Origin: Byssovorax sp. | Lineage (GTDB): Bacteria; Myxococcota_A; Polyangia; Polyangiales; Polyangiaceae | NCBI GenBank assembly: GCA_025362495.1 | Contig: JANYGI010000072.1 | Location: 1 to 33,888 of the forward strand | Reading direction: 5' to 3' | DNA: 33,888 bases | Shown here: positions 1 through 7,783 of the stretch, piece by piece | Layout: the number at the start of each line of letters is the position of its first letter | Position numbering within the stretch: position 1 is the first letter of the stretch | The notes under the pieces: model-generated | Seen by the model: the letters and a program-made list of their open reading frames with translations, nothing else | The model's database searches: none | Told to the model about the DNA's origin: nothing | Translations under genes and position numbers: made by a program

Positions 1-738
1 AGGGCTGGTGCCGAGCTGCGTGGCGATGGTCTCTGTCCCGTACCAGGCGCTGTTCGTGTACCACTGGTGCCGGAGCTGGCTGAGCGAGTCGCGCCAGAAG
101 ACATCGATCCTGCCGGGACCCCAGGAGGTCGAGGCCGGATCCCCGACCGACATGCCGGCGAGGCTCGCAGGAGCGCTCCAGTTGGTCCCGTTCGTGGCGA
201 AGAGGTGCGTGAGCTGGTTGGCCGTGCTGCGCCAGAAGACGTCGAGTCGCCCAACCCCCCACGAAGACACCGAAGGGCCGCCGGCCAGGCCGCTCGCGAG
301 ATCCCCCTCCGACGACCAGGCCGAGCCATAGTCGGCGCGGGAGAGGTGCTTGAGGTGGCCGGCGCGCTGGTAGAAGACGTCGAGGCGACCGGCAAAATCC
401 CAGGACACGGCCGCAGGCGCGGAGTCGGTGACGACGCCCATGTCCGAGGCGCTGGTGCACCCGGTCTCGGCGTACTCGCAGTACTTCGTCATCAGGTGCG
501 AGTCCGACGTTCGCCGCCAGAAGAAGCGATAACGCCCGTTGCTGCCGACGATGGCGGGAGCCGCGCTCATGCTCTCGCCGAGGTCCCCCCACGGAGCCCA
601 GGTGTACGAGAGCGCGCTCGCAGCCTCCCCGAGGCGCTCGGGTGCGTCTTCGTGCGGCGGGGGCGCTTCGGGTAGCGCGCAAAAGGACGTGCCGAGCGCG
701 AGCCCGCGCGCCAGGATGGCTGCCAGATACCGGTTCAT
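1..738 (-). CDS. PLL-lectin-like beta-propeller exported protein (3' end cut by window edge)
   Basis: The frame is open from an ATG at 738 to the left edge (246 codons seen), so the C-terminus is missing. An AAGGAG ribosome site lies at 747-752, nine bases upstream, and fixes the start. The N-terminus has a signal-peptide-like stretch (MNRYLAAILARGLALGTSF) followed by Cys; the bases before that Cys are not a clean lipobox. From about residue 45, roughly 45-residue repeats carry the pattern S-W-x-x-G-R-[LI]-D-V-F-[WY], then a Q/H-L-x-H segment. This is characteristic of the PLL/DUF346 carbohydrate-binding beta-propeller family. At least three repeats are visible. Role is inferred as binding of sugars or surfaces outside the cell. 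The segment ERLGEAASAL between signal and propeller resembles a segment in two other exported proteins of the window. The gene follows the FG-GAP gene on the same strand but is separated from it by a strong hairpin. Confidence 0.8.
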   Translation of the reverse strand, partial: MNRYLAAILARGLALGTSFCALPEAPPPHEDAPERLGEAASALSYTWAPWGDLGESMSAAPAIVGSNGRYRFFWRRTSDSHLMTKYCEYAETGCTSASDMGVVTDSAPAAVSWDFAGRLDVFYQRAGHLKHLSRADYGSAWSSEGDLASGLAGGPSVSSWGVGRLDVFWRSTANQLTHLFATNGTNWSAPASLAGMSVGDPASTSWGPGRIDVFWRDSLSQLRHQWYTNSAWYGTETIATQLGTSP

Positions 739-772
739 CTCGTTCGCTCCTTGATTCAACCGTGAAGAGAGC

Positions 773-798
773 GAGGCCGCCTCCTTCGAGGCGGCCTC
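773..798 (-). terminator. strong hairpin, probable terminator of the FG-GAP gene
   Basis: Perfect 11-bp inverted repeat GAGGCCGCCTC / GAGGCGGCCTC with a CTTC tetraloop. It lies 77 bases past the stop of the minus-strand FG-GAP gene and 35 bases upstream of the PLL-like gene start. On the minus strand it is followed by a pyrimidine-rich GCTCTCTTC rather than a clean U-tract, so it is a likely but not textbook intrinsic terminator. Confidence 0.65.
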
Positions 799-874
799 GG
801 GCCACGTCATCGCCGTCGCCGGGAGCGCGGTTCGGACGGGATCGACCGAGGGCGCGCGGCGCGGTCACGGCACT

Positions 875-2536
875 TCACGGGGCGCCGTAGAAGACGTTGA
901 GCGATTCGGTCGCTGCTTCGGTGGGCATCGTGCTCGCCACCACGTCGGCCTTGCCATCCCCGTTGAAGTCGCCGGACACCAGGCCAAAGCCGAGGTAGTC
1001 CGCGTAGGTGCACTGACCCGGAATGCCCGCGGAGTCCCGATCCCAGAGCTGCCCTTGCGCCACGTACAGCGATCCCGCGCTGAGCCCGAACCTGGCGACG
1101 TTGATGGCTCCCTCGGCGAACCCGTTCGCCGTCACCACCTCACCGGGACAGCCGCTCGCGAGATCGTCCTTGCCGTCGCCGTCGAAGTCGCCCGCGGCCA
1201 GCGAGAAGCCGCACAGATCGTCCCCCTCCGCCGTTCCAGGCACGTTGGTGGTGTTCTGGTCGTAGAGCAGCGCAGCGCCGAGGACGCCGCCGGTCTGACG
1301 ATAAACGATCGCGCCGCCGGCCCGGGAGTTGCCGGCCACCGCAAGATACGGAACGCCTACTGCCAGATCGTCGTCGCCGTCGTGATCGAAGTCGCCCCGC
1401 GCCAGGGAGAATCCCATCCTCGCCGTCTGGAGCGGCAGGCCGGAGAAATCGTTCAGCTGCAGCACGTAATTACCAGCGTCGGTGATCCCGCTCGGGGACC
1501 CTTTCAGGATCTGCACGAGACCCACGCCGGTCGCGCCGACGGCCTCGTAGCCTTCGTCCGGCACGCCGATCGCCAGATCGTCGATGCCGTCGTGGTTGAA
1601 GTCGCCCGCGGCGAGCGAGGCCCCAAATTTATCGTAGGCCTCGGCGACGCCGAAAACCGAGCCGACGTTCTGATCCCAGAGCTGCGGAGCGGGCGCACCT
1701 GCGGTGTTGAGGCCGGTCGAGCGACCGTAGAGAATGGTGACGGCGCCGGCCCTGGCGGATTCGATGCTCTCGTCCGGCGTGCCGATGGCGAGGTCGTCGC
1801 ACGCGTGGCCATTCGAGCTGTCGTGGTTGAAGTTGCCGACCGCGAGCACCGCGCCGAAGTGGTCGCTGACCTCGGGGACGCCGGGAATGCCGGCGGAGCC
1901 CTGCCAGAAGAGCTGCCACTGGGTGCTCGCGAAGTTGGGCCCATAGAGGATGCTGACGCTGCCTGCCTCGGTGATGCTCTCGCCTCCCGGGAGGGGTAGG
2001 GAGGCCCGCGGCGTACCGACTGCGAGATCCGGGTGGCCATCGCAATTGAAGTCGCCGATGGCCAGCGACTCCCCGAACGAAGCGCTCGCCTGCAAGCCGA
2101 CCCCCGGCTCGTGAAGCTGCGTCACGTTGCCGGCCGACAGACCGCCGAACGACGCGCCCAGCACATTCTTCCCCCAGAAGATGTCGACCGCTCCAACGGC
2201 CGCGGGGTCACCGTCGCTGTTCTTGAGAGCACCGTAGTGCGCCATGGGGAGGCCGACCACGAGCTCCGCAGCGCCGTCGCCGTCGAGATCACCTGTCGCG
2301 GTGGCCAGGCCAAACCAGCCGAATCCGTTGCCGAAGTCCGGGGTGGTGAATCCAACCCCGAACGCCTGCGCGTGAGCCGAGCCGAGCAATGATTGCTGCG
2401 CCGTCGCGACGTTCTCGCCGGCGGCGCTCCCGATCGGGTCCCCGGCATCGGAAGGACCTCCGCTATCGAGCGCGCACCCCGTCACGCCGAGGAGCCCGAC
2501 GAGGATCATGATGGGAGAAAGAAGGTTGTTCTTCAC
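875..2536 (-). CDS. seven-repeat FG-GAP (integrin-alpha-like) beta-propeller lipoprotein
   Basis: A 553-residue protein. I take the GTG at 2536 (reads M-K-N-N-L-L) because it gives a compact lipoprotein signal ending in G-V-T-G-C (Cys21). The longer frame from a GTG at 2572 would put a poor, aromatic-rich stretch in front. Neither start has a convincing ribosome site. Seven FG-GAP units can be counted, each with F-G-x-x-L-A-x-G-D-F-[ND]-x-D-G-x-x-D-L-A-x-G-x-P. This is the number needed for a closed seven-bladed propeller. The D-x-[ND]-x-D-G loops are the usual calcium sites of this family. The third unit has an insertion ([11 protein letters not shown]). Between Cys21 and the first blade lies [12 protein letters not shown], related to a segment in the PLL-like and Gly-repeat proteins. 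Probable function is cell-surface adhesion or ligand binding; the ligand is unknown. Confidence 0.85.
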   Translation of the reverse strand: MKNNLLSPIMILVGLLGVTGCALDSGGPSDAGDPIGSAAGENVATAQQSLLGSAHAQAFGVGFTTPDFGNGFGWFGLATATGDLDGDGAAELVVGLPMAHYGALKNSDGDPAAVGAVDIFWGKNVLGASFGGLSAGNVTQLHEPGVGLQASASFGESLAIGDFNCDGHPDLAVGTPRASLPLPGGESITEAGSVSILYGPNFASTQWQLFWQGSAGIPGVPEVSDHFGAVLAVGNFNHDSSNGHACDDLAIGTPDESIESARAGAVTILYGRSTGLNTAGAPAPQLWDQNVGSVFGVAEAYDKFGASLAAGDFNHDGIDDLAIGVPDEGYEAVGATGVGLVQILKGSPSGITDAGNYVLQLNDFSGLPLQTARMGFSLARGDFDHDGDDDLAVGVPYLAVAGNSRAGGAIVYRQTGGVLGAALLYDQNTTNVPGTAEGDDLCGFSLAAGDFDGDGKDDLASGCPGEVVTANGFAEGAINVARFGLSAGSLYVAQGQLWDRDSAGIPGQCTYADYLGFGLVSGDFNGDGKADVVASTMPTEAATESLNVFYGAP

Positions 2537-2866
2537 GAGGGTCGTATTCCAGAAGAGAGATTGAAAGCCCACGCGAACGGCGGTTCGCGCGGAAGCACAC
2601 GCCGTGTCGACGCGGTCCCGTCCACCTCACTTCGCAACGGCCATACCAGCGTCCGCACCCGGGGATCGCGCCGCGATCGAGAGGGAGGCGGCCCCTCGCG
2701 CGGCCGGCGCGCCCGCCGCGTGACAACCAGGCCTGTCAACCGCCGGTTGTCATCGGGCCGCGCGGGGGACGGGTGGCTCGGCACGATCGGTCGAAAATCC
2801 GCGGCTCCCGGGGGCCTCGGAACGTGTCCATTGACATCCGCACCGCGTGCCCGAATCCTCGGCCCA
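2537..2866. promoter_or_regulatory. divergent intergenic region with two inverted repeats
   Basis: This 330-base gap separates the minus-strand FG-GAP gene from the plus-strand FHA/sigma54 activator, so it must hold both promoters. It contains a 7-bp inverted repeat CGCGAAC/GTTCGCG with a 4-base spacer at 2572-2589. It also contains an 8-bp inverted repeat TGACAACC/GGTTGTCA at 2721-2752, whose 16-base spacer includes the palindrome CAGGCCTG and a third related octamer TGTCAACC (2734-2741). These are candidate operator sites, seen directly in the sequence; what binds them is unknown. No gene was found here. Confidence 0.45.
2831..2859 (+). promoter_or_regulatory. candidate sigma70-type promoter for a leaderless transcript
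   Basis: TTGACA at 2831-2836 (perfect -35 consensus), a 17-base spacer, then AATCCT at 2854-2859 (3 of 6 to TATAAT, keeping the A at position 2 and T at position 6). Transcription would be expected to start about 7 bases later, at 2866-2867, exactly on the A of the predicted ATG at 2867. That ATG has no Shine-Dalgarno sequence upstream, which fits leaderless initiation. The -10 is weak, so this remains a proposal. Confidence 0.4.
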
Positions 2867-4210
2867 ATGCGGAGCATGTTCGACGCCAGGGTCACCCTGA
2901 CCGACTTCCGGCCCCGCTCCGTCAAGGTGCCAGTCCTGCGGATCGTCGTCACGCTCCCCGACGGGCGCGCCGTCGAGGCGCCGCTCGGGCTCGACGCGAT
3001 CACCGTGGGGACCGGGGCCGAGTGCGATCTCGTGCTCGTCGACGATCGCGTGTCGCGGCGCCACTGCCGCCTCGCGCTCACCGAGCGCGGCGTCTTGATC
3101 GAGGATCTCGACAGCAAGAACGGCACTATCCTCGGAGTCACGCCCATCCTCCGCGCGCTCGTCCCGGCCGAGACGCCGGTGCTCGTCGGCGGATCCCGGC
3201 TCGTCGTCCACGTGTCCGGCGAGCCGGAGGTGCTCGCGCTCCACCCGGTGGCGCATTTCGGCAAGGCGCTGGGCGGCAGCCTCGCCATGCGCGCGCTCTT
3301 CGCGCGGCTCGAGCGCGCGGCCGCCAGCGCGGAGACCATTCTTCTCCTCGGCGAGTCCGGCACGGGCAAGGAGGTCCTGGCCAGCGCCGTCCACGAGGCC
3401 AGCTCGCGCAGGGACGGGCCCTTCGTGGTGTTCGACTGCGGCGCCGTCGCGCCCAACCTCGTTGAAGACGAGCTCTTCGGCCACACCAAGGGTGCCTTCA
3501 CCGGCGCCCAGACGGCCAGGGCCGGTGTCTTCGAGCAGGCCAGCGGCGGCACGCTCTTCCTCGACGAGATCGGCGAATTGCCGCTGGAGCTCCAGCCCAA
3601 GCTGCTCCGCACGCTGGAGACGCGAACGACACGGCGCCTCGGCGCGGCCGCGAAGGAGGGTATCGACCTCGATTGCCGCATCATCGCGGCCACCCACCGT
3701 GATCTGCGCGCGCGCGTCGCAGAGGGCCAGTTCCGGGCCGATCTCTACTATCGATTGCAGGTGCTGGAGATGCACGTGCCCCCGCTCCGCGAGCACAAGG
3801 AGGACATTGCCTTGCTCGTGGAGCGCTTCCTCGCTTCGTCCACGCCGCCGCGCCGCGTCCAGGATCTGCCGCCCAACTCTCTCTCGATGCTCACCGCGCA
3901 TGATTGGCCGGGCAACGTGCGCGAGCTCCGCAACGCCGTCGCGCGGCTGGTGGTCTTCGCCGACGTCGGCGATCTGAGGGCCGCGCCCAGGGCCACCGGC
4001 GCGTCGCCGGATGAGGCGAATCTCGGCGCGCTGCTCGAAATGCCGCTCCGCGACGCGCGTGGGACCGTGGTCGAGCGTTTCGAGCGCAACTACCTGCGTG
4101 CCATGCTCCGGCGCATGAGCGGTAACGTGATCCGTACGGCAGAGGCCATGGGGGTGACGCGGCAGATGGTCTACAAGCTGATGGAGCGCTACGGGCTCGA
4201 GACCGGATGA
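2867..4210 (+). CDS. FHA-domain sigma54-dependent transcriptional activator
   Basis: A 447-residue enhancer-binding protein. The N-terminal FHA domain (about residues 25-115) has the phosphothreonine-binding residues in SRRH (63-66) and the D-S-K-N-G-T loop. The AAA+ domain (about 140-380) has Walker A GESGTGKE (162-169), the sigma54-contacting GAFTGA loop (209-214), Walker B with D233-E234, and an arginine-finger-like R-A-D-L-Y-Y-R-L. The C-terminus holds a Fis-type helix-turn-helix ([16 protein letters not shown]). All parts needed for a working sigma54 activator are intact. FHA in place of a receiver domain is well known in myxobacteria and implies control by Ser/Thr phosphorylation. The frame is open far upstream, but conserved sequence begins at the ATG at 2867. 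It overlaps the kinase gene by four bases (ATGA), so the kinase is the obvious candidate partner. Confidence 0.95.
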   Translation: MRSMFDARVTLTDFRPRSVKVPVLRIVVTLPDGRAVEAPLGLDAITVGTGAECDLVLVDDRVSRRHCRLALTERGVLIEDLDSKNGTILGVTPILRALVPAETPVLVGGSRLVVHVSGEPEVLALHPVAHFGKALGGSLAMRALFARLERAAASAETILLLGESGTGKEVLASAVHEASSRRDGPFVVFDCGAVAPNLVEDELFGHTKGAFTGAQTARAGVFEQASGGTLFLDEIGELPLELQPKLLRTLETRTTRRLGAAAKEGIDLDCRIIAATHRDLRARVAEGQFRADLYYRLQVLEMHVPPLREHKEDIALLVERFLASSTPPRRVQDLPPNSLSMLTAHDWPGNVRELRNAVARLVVFADVGDLRAAPRATGASPDEANLGALLEMPLRDARGTVVERFERNYLRAMLRRMSGNVIRTAEAMGVTRQMVYKLMERYGLETG

Positions 4211-5604
4211 GCACTCCACTCGTCCCGGGTGAGATCCTGGCCGGCAAGTACCGGATCGACCGCAAGCTCGGGGAAGGGGGCATGGGCGTGGTCTTCGCGG
4301 CGACGCACTTGGCCCTCGAAAAGCCGCGCGCCATCAAGCTGCTGCGCGCCGAGATCGCGGCCAACGCCGAGGCGCGGAGGCGGTTCTTGCGGGAGGCGCG
4401 CGCGGCGTCGGAGCTGTCGAGTCGCCACGTGGCGCGGGTGTTCGACGTCGACTGGTTGCCGAGCGGCGAGCCCTATTTCGTGATGGAGTATCTCGAGGGC
4501 GCCGATCTCGCTTCGGTGCTCGCGGCGCATGGGCCGCTCCCCGCCGCCGAGGCGGCGCTCCACGTGCGCCAGGCGTGCGACGCGCTCGCGGAGGCCCACG
4601 CGCGCGGGCTGGTGCACCGCGACGTCAAGCTCGCGAACCTGTTCCTGGCGAAGGGGGAGAGCGGGCCGCCGTTGATCAAGGTCCTCGACTTCGGCATCGT
4701 CAAGGCGCTGGAGCCGAGCCCGGGTGGGGCCACCGAGGCCGGAGCCTTCCTGGGGACGCTCCGATCGAGCGCGCCCGAGCAGATCGAGTGTTCGGCGAGC
4801 GTCGACGCGCGGGCCGACATCTGGGCGCTCGGCGTGGCGCTTTACGAGCTCGTCACCGGCGCTCCCCCGTTCGAGAGTCCGAGCCTCCTCAAGCTGGTCG
4901 CCCTGGTGACCGAGTGCGCGCCGATGCCGCCCTCGGAGCGCGTGGCGGGGCTGCCCGCCGGGTTCGATGGTGTCATTCTGAGGTGCCTCGAAAAGGACCG
5001 CGAGCGGCGCTTCGCCACCGCGGGCGAGCTCGCGGAGGCGCTGCGAGCCTTCGCGGCGGAGGGCGAGGGGCCCGGCGTCGATCGCCTGTCGATGCCAATG
5101 CTTCCACGAGCGGAGCAAGCCACGGTGACCGCGCCGCCGCTGGTCGCGCCTGCTCCGGAGTCGGCCCCGTCGCCCGTCCGGCCGGCGCGTCGATCGCGCG
5201 GGGCCGTGGGCGTCGCTGCCGTCGCGCTCGCGGCGATGGTGATCGCGGGGGTTTCCCGCGCTCCGTCGTGTACCGGAGGTCCCGTGGCAGTCGAGCGTTC
5301 GAGCAGCGCGCTCACCGTCGCGTCGCCGTCGTCCGCGCCCGAGCCACTGCCCTCCTCGCCCGCCGCGGTGTCGTCGAGCTTGCCGCCTCCGCCGTCGCCC
5401 AGCGTGGGCGCCCGCCCGTCGGCCTCACCCGCTCTCCCGCGAAGCAACCCCCGCTCCCGCGTCGCGATCACGCCTCCCCTCGAGCTTGCCGCGCCACCCG
5501 CTCTGCCGGTGGGTGTGAACGAAGGCGACGCCGCAGCGCCGTCGAGCACAGCTCGCCGCGACACCATGAAGTACGATGTCGATGGCAATCCGGTGCCCCT
5601 GTGA
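4207..5604 (+). CDS. membrane Ser/Thr protein kinase (PknB type)
   Basis: A 465-residue kinase. It has a glycine-rich loop GEGGMGVVF, the ATP-binding Lys44 in R-A-I-K-L-L, the catalytic loop [10 protein letters not shown] starting at H137, the DFG motif at 161-163, and an A-P-E-like SAPEQ activation segment end. The catalytic loop has L-A where most family members have P-E, but catalytic Asp, Lys and Asn are kept, so activity is expected. A single membrane helix lies at about 333-352, followed by a Ser/Pro/Ala-rich tail of about 110 residues that is probably periplasmic and shows no PASTA or other known sensor domain. The start overlaps the activator stop (ATGA) and the stop overlaps the next start (TGATG), indicating translational coupling. 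It likely phosphorylates a protein read by the neighbouring FHA domain; this link is inferred from context. Confidence 0.95.
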   Translation: MSTPLVPGEILAGKYRIDRKLGEGGMGVVFAATHLALEKPRAIKLLRAEIAANAEARRRFLREARAASELSSRHVARVFDVDWLPSGEPYFVMEYLEGADLASVLAAHGPLPAAEAALHVRQACDALAEAHARGLVHRDVKLANLFLAKGESGPPLIKVLDFGIVKALEPSPGGATEAGAFLGTLRSSAPEQIECSASVDARADIWALGVALYELVTGAPPFESPSLLKLVALVTECAPMPPSERVAGLPAGFDGVILRCLEKDRERRFATAGELAEALRAFAAEGEGPGVDRLSMPMLPRAEQATVTAPPLVAPAPESAPSPVRPARRSRGAVGVAAVALAAMVIAGVSRAPSCTGGPVAVERSSSALTVASPSSAPEPLPSSPAAVSSSLPPPPSPSVGARPSASPALPRSNPRSRVAITPPLELAAPPALPVGVNEGDAAAPSSTARRDTMKYDVDGNPVPL

Positions 5605-6455
5605 TGAGCTCTCCGCCACGCGGGAGCGCCGCCGTCGTCGTGGCGGCGCTGGTCGCGGCGATGGCGTTGCTCGCGGCGCCCGCCGCGGCGCAGACCGAGT
5701 CGAGCCCTGAGGCCCGCGCCGAGGCGCTCTACAATGCGGCCGGCGCGCGCATCGAGGGAGGTAATCCGGAGGAGGCGATACCGCTGCTGGAGGAGAGCGT
5801 ACGGCTCAAGCCCACGGGGCTCGGCGCGCGGTACAGCCTCGCGGACTGTTATGAGCGCACTGGCCAGCTCGAACGCGCGCGTTCGCTGTTCCAGAGCGTC
5901 GCCGAGGACGCCGCCGCCGCGGGAAAGGCCCCGCTCGAAGCCGACGCTCGGGCGCGGGTCGCCAGGCTGCCTCCCGCGATCCCCGGGCCCGCCATTCCGC
6001 CGGCGCAGCCTCGTACGCCGGCGGTCGAGCAGCCCGTCGCGCCGGCCGCTCTCGCGCCCGCCGGAGCGGCGGTCGGCGCTGCGCCGACCTGGAGCACGCA
6101 GCGAACGGTGGGGCTGGTGGTCGGCGGAGCGGGCCTCGCCGGGCTCGCGGTCGGGGCAGCGTTCGGATTCGAGACTTTCTCGACGAGCAATGAAGTGAAG
6201 CGGATGCACCTCTGCAAGGAGGGCACGCCGACGGTATGCACCTTGCAGGGTCGTATGCTGTATCAGGCGGCCAACGAAACGGCGGTGATATCCAACGTGG
6301 CGTTCTCAATCGGGAGTGCAGCCGTCATCGCCGGCGTGGTGACGTTCTTGACGGCTCGCGTCGGCAAAGGTGCCAGGCCGGCGGCCTTGCGGTTCGATGC
6401 CGCACCGACGGTGGGAGGCAGTGGAGCTGGCGTGTTGGTTCATGGAGTGTGGTGA
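5604..6455 (+). CDS. TPR-containing membrane protein of the kinase operon
   Basis: A 283-residue protein. A signal peptide (hydrophobic core about 10-27, A-A-A-Q cleavage region) is followed by about 100 residues of tetratricopeptide-like helices (A-E-A-L-Y-N-A-A-G-A-R, A-R-Y-S-L-A-D-C-Y-E-R-T-G, A-R-S-L-F-Q-S-V). Then comes a Pro/Ala-rich linker and two hydrophobic segments near the C-terminus (V-G-L-V-V-G-G-A-G-L-A-G and S-I-G-S-A-A-V-I-A-G-V-V) separated by a loop with two Cys. The arrangement of exported TPR, linker and two membrane helices is common downstream of Ser/Thr kinases in myxobacteria, but its role has not been defined to my knowledge. It may scaffold envelope partners of the kinase. 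The ATG is embedded in the kinase stop codon (TGATG), which fixes the start. Confidence 0.85.
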   Translation: MSSPPRGSAAVVVAALVAAMALLAAPAAAQTESSPEARAEALYNAAGARIEGGNPEEAIPLLEESVRLKPTGLGARYSLADCYERTGQLERARSLFQSVAEDAAAAGKAPLEADARARVARLPPAIPGPAIPPAQPRTPAVEQPVAPAALAPAGAAVGAAPTWSTQRTVGLVVGGAGLAGLAVGAAFGFETFSTSNEVKRMHLCKEGTPTVCTLQGRMLYQAANETAVISNVAFSIGSAAVIAGVVTFLTARVGKGARPAALRFDAAPTVGGSGAGVLVHGVW

Positions 6456-6456
6456 C

Positions 6457-7563
6457 ATGCGGAGCAGTCATGGACGGGTGCTCGCGGGGATCGGCGGCGC
6501 CGTGGCCCTGGTCGGGTGCCAGGTGATCGTCGGATTGCCCGTCGACATCGTGGTGGAGACCACGACGACGATGGGCACCGGAGGTCTCGGCGGAACAAGC
6601 GTGAGCGGCACCACGGGCGCGGGAGGTCTCGGCGGAGCGAGCGCGACGAGCACGACGGGCACCGGGGGCGGGTGCATGAACGGAACATGCCTGGCGACGA
6701 GTTGCCAGGAGAGCGGCCCGGGTCTATCGAATTGCGGCCCGAGCGGCACCGAGAGCTGCTGTGCGAGTCCCCTGGTCGACGGCGCCAGTTACAACCGGGC
6801 TCTCGCTGGGATCAAGTATCCTGCAACGGTGAGCGACTTTCGGCTGGACCGGTTCGAGATCACGGTGGGGCGGTTCCGGCGATTCCTGGCGGGATACCCG
6901 ATGAACCAGCCGGTGGAGGGCGCGGGCGCTCATGCGTCGACCCCGGGGAGCGGATGGGACAAATCGTTGACGAAGTACCTGCCAGCGACCCGGGAGGATC
7001 TGAAGCTGGTGGTGAAGTGCTCCAGCGAAGCGACCTGGACCGATGAGAGCGGCGCGAACGAAGAGCTCCCGATGAACTGCATGAGCTGGTACGAAGCGTT
7101 CGCGTTCTGCGCGTGGGACGGCGGTCGGCTGCCGACGGAGGCGGAGTGGAACTACGCGGCTGCGCGGGGGAGTGAGGAGCGGCAGTACCCATGGGGAAAC
7201 GGGCTCCCGGATCCGACCTACGCGGTCTACGACTGTACGGGCGACGGTTCCCCCTCGCAGCAGTGCGCTTTTGCAGACATCTTGAAGGTGGGGTCGAGGT
7301 CACCGAAGGGGGACGGGAAGTGGCTCCAAGCGGACCTGGCCGGGAGTGTCTTCGAGTGGACGCTGGACTTCTGGTCCGATACCTATCCACTGATGTGCAA
7401 CGATTGCGCTAACACCACCGCGCCCGGCGTCGATTTCGGGGTGATCCGGGGCGGGGGCTGGAGCTCGACCCCGAATGGCGATCTGCGCTCGTTCACGCGC
7501 GTCAAGGACGGCGACGATGTCCATCATCAGGCCATCGGGGCTCGGTGCGCGAGGGACCCGTGA
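6457..7563 (+). CDS. SUMF1/FGE-fold lipoprotein
   Basis: A 368-residue protein starting one base after the TPR gene stop, so it is part of the same operon. The lipoprotein signal ends A-L-V-G-C (Cys21). Residues of about 35-75 form a Gly/Thr/Ser low-complexity tether. The rest is a formylglycine-generating-enzyme (SUMF1/EgtB/PvdO) fold: the R-F-E-I-T-V-G-R-F strand, G-R-L-P-T-E-A-E-W from residue 223, D-L-A-G-S-V-F-E-W, and R-G-G-G-W-S. Many bacterial members are not sulfatase activators; they act in modification or binding, and several are C-type-lectin-like. I cannot assign a catalytic Cys pair with confidence, although the domain is Cys-rich and may be disulfide-bonded. Surface tethering next to a kinase whose sensor tail lacks a known domain suggests a ligand-sensing or target protein of the pathway (inference). 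Confidence 0.88.
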   Translation: MRSSHGRVLAGIGGAVALVGCQVIVGLPVDIVVETTTTMGTGGLGGTSVSGTTGAGGLGGASATSTTGTGGGCMNGTCLATSCQESGPGLSNCGPSGTESCCASPLVDGASYNRALAGIKYPATVSDFRLDRFEITVGRFRRFLAGYPMNQPVEGAGAHASTPGSGWDKSLTKYLPATREDLKLVVKCSSEATWTDESGANEELPMNCMSWYEAFAFCAWDGGRLPTEAEWNYAAARGSEERQYPWGNGLPDPTYAVYDCTGDGSPSQQCAFADILKVGSRSPKGDGKWLQADLAGSVFEWTLDFWSDTYPLMCNDCANTTAPGVDFGVIRGGGWSSTPNGDLRSFTRVKDGDDVHHQAIGARCARDP

Positions 7564-7783
7564 GTCCAGGAGCGGATCCAGCGGCGAGCCCGGTCGCTCT
7601 CACGAGCTTGTGTAACGGTTCCTGGCAACTGGCGTTTCCCGCCCGGTCCCGAACGAAGGGCGTGCAAGCGGACCCGCTATGCCTGCTGTCGCCCACGGCA
7701 CGCGGCTCATGAAGCAAGGAGCCGGACTCCTATGAGGTCTACACGAGACGTGGGGCGCGCCCACCGCGAAAAGGTCCATCAAC

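Noticed and set aside
7564-7783. Gap after the SUMF1 gene searched for a promoter or small gene
   Set aside because: Only a weak AGGAG/CTCCT dyad near 7730 was seen; a sigma54-like TGGCA lacks the -12 element and no coding frame has a ribosome site.
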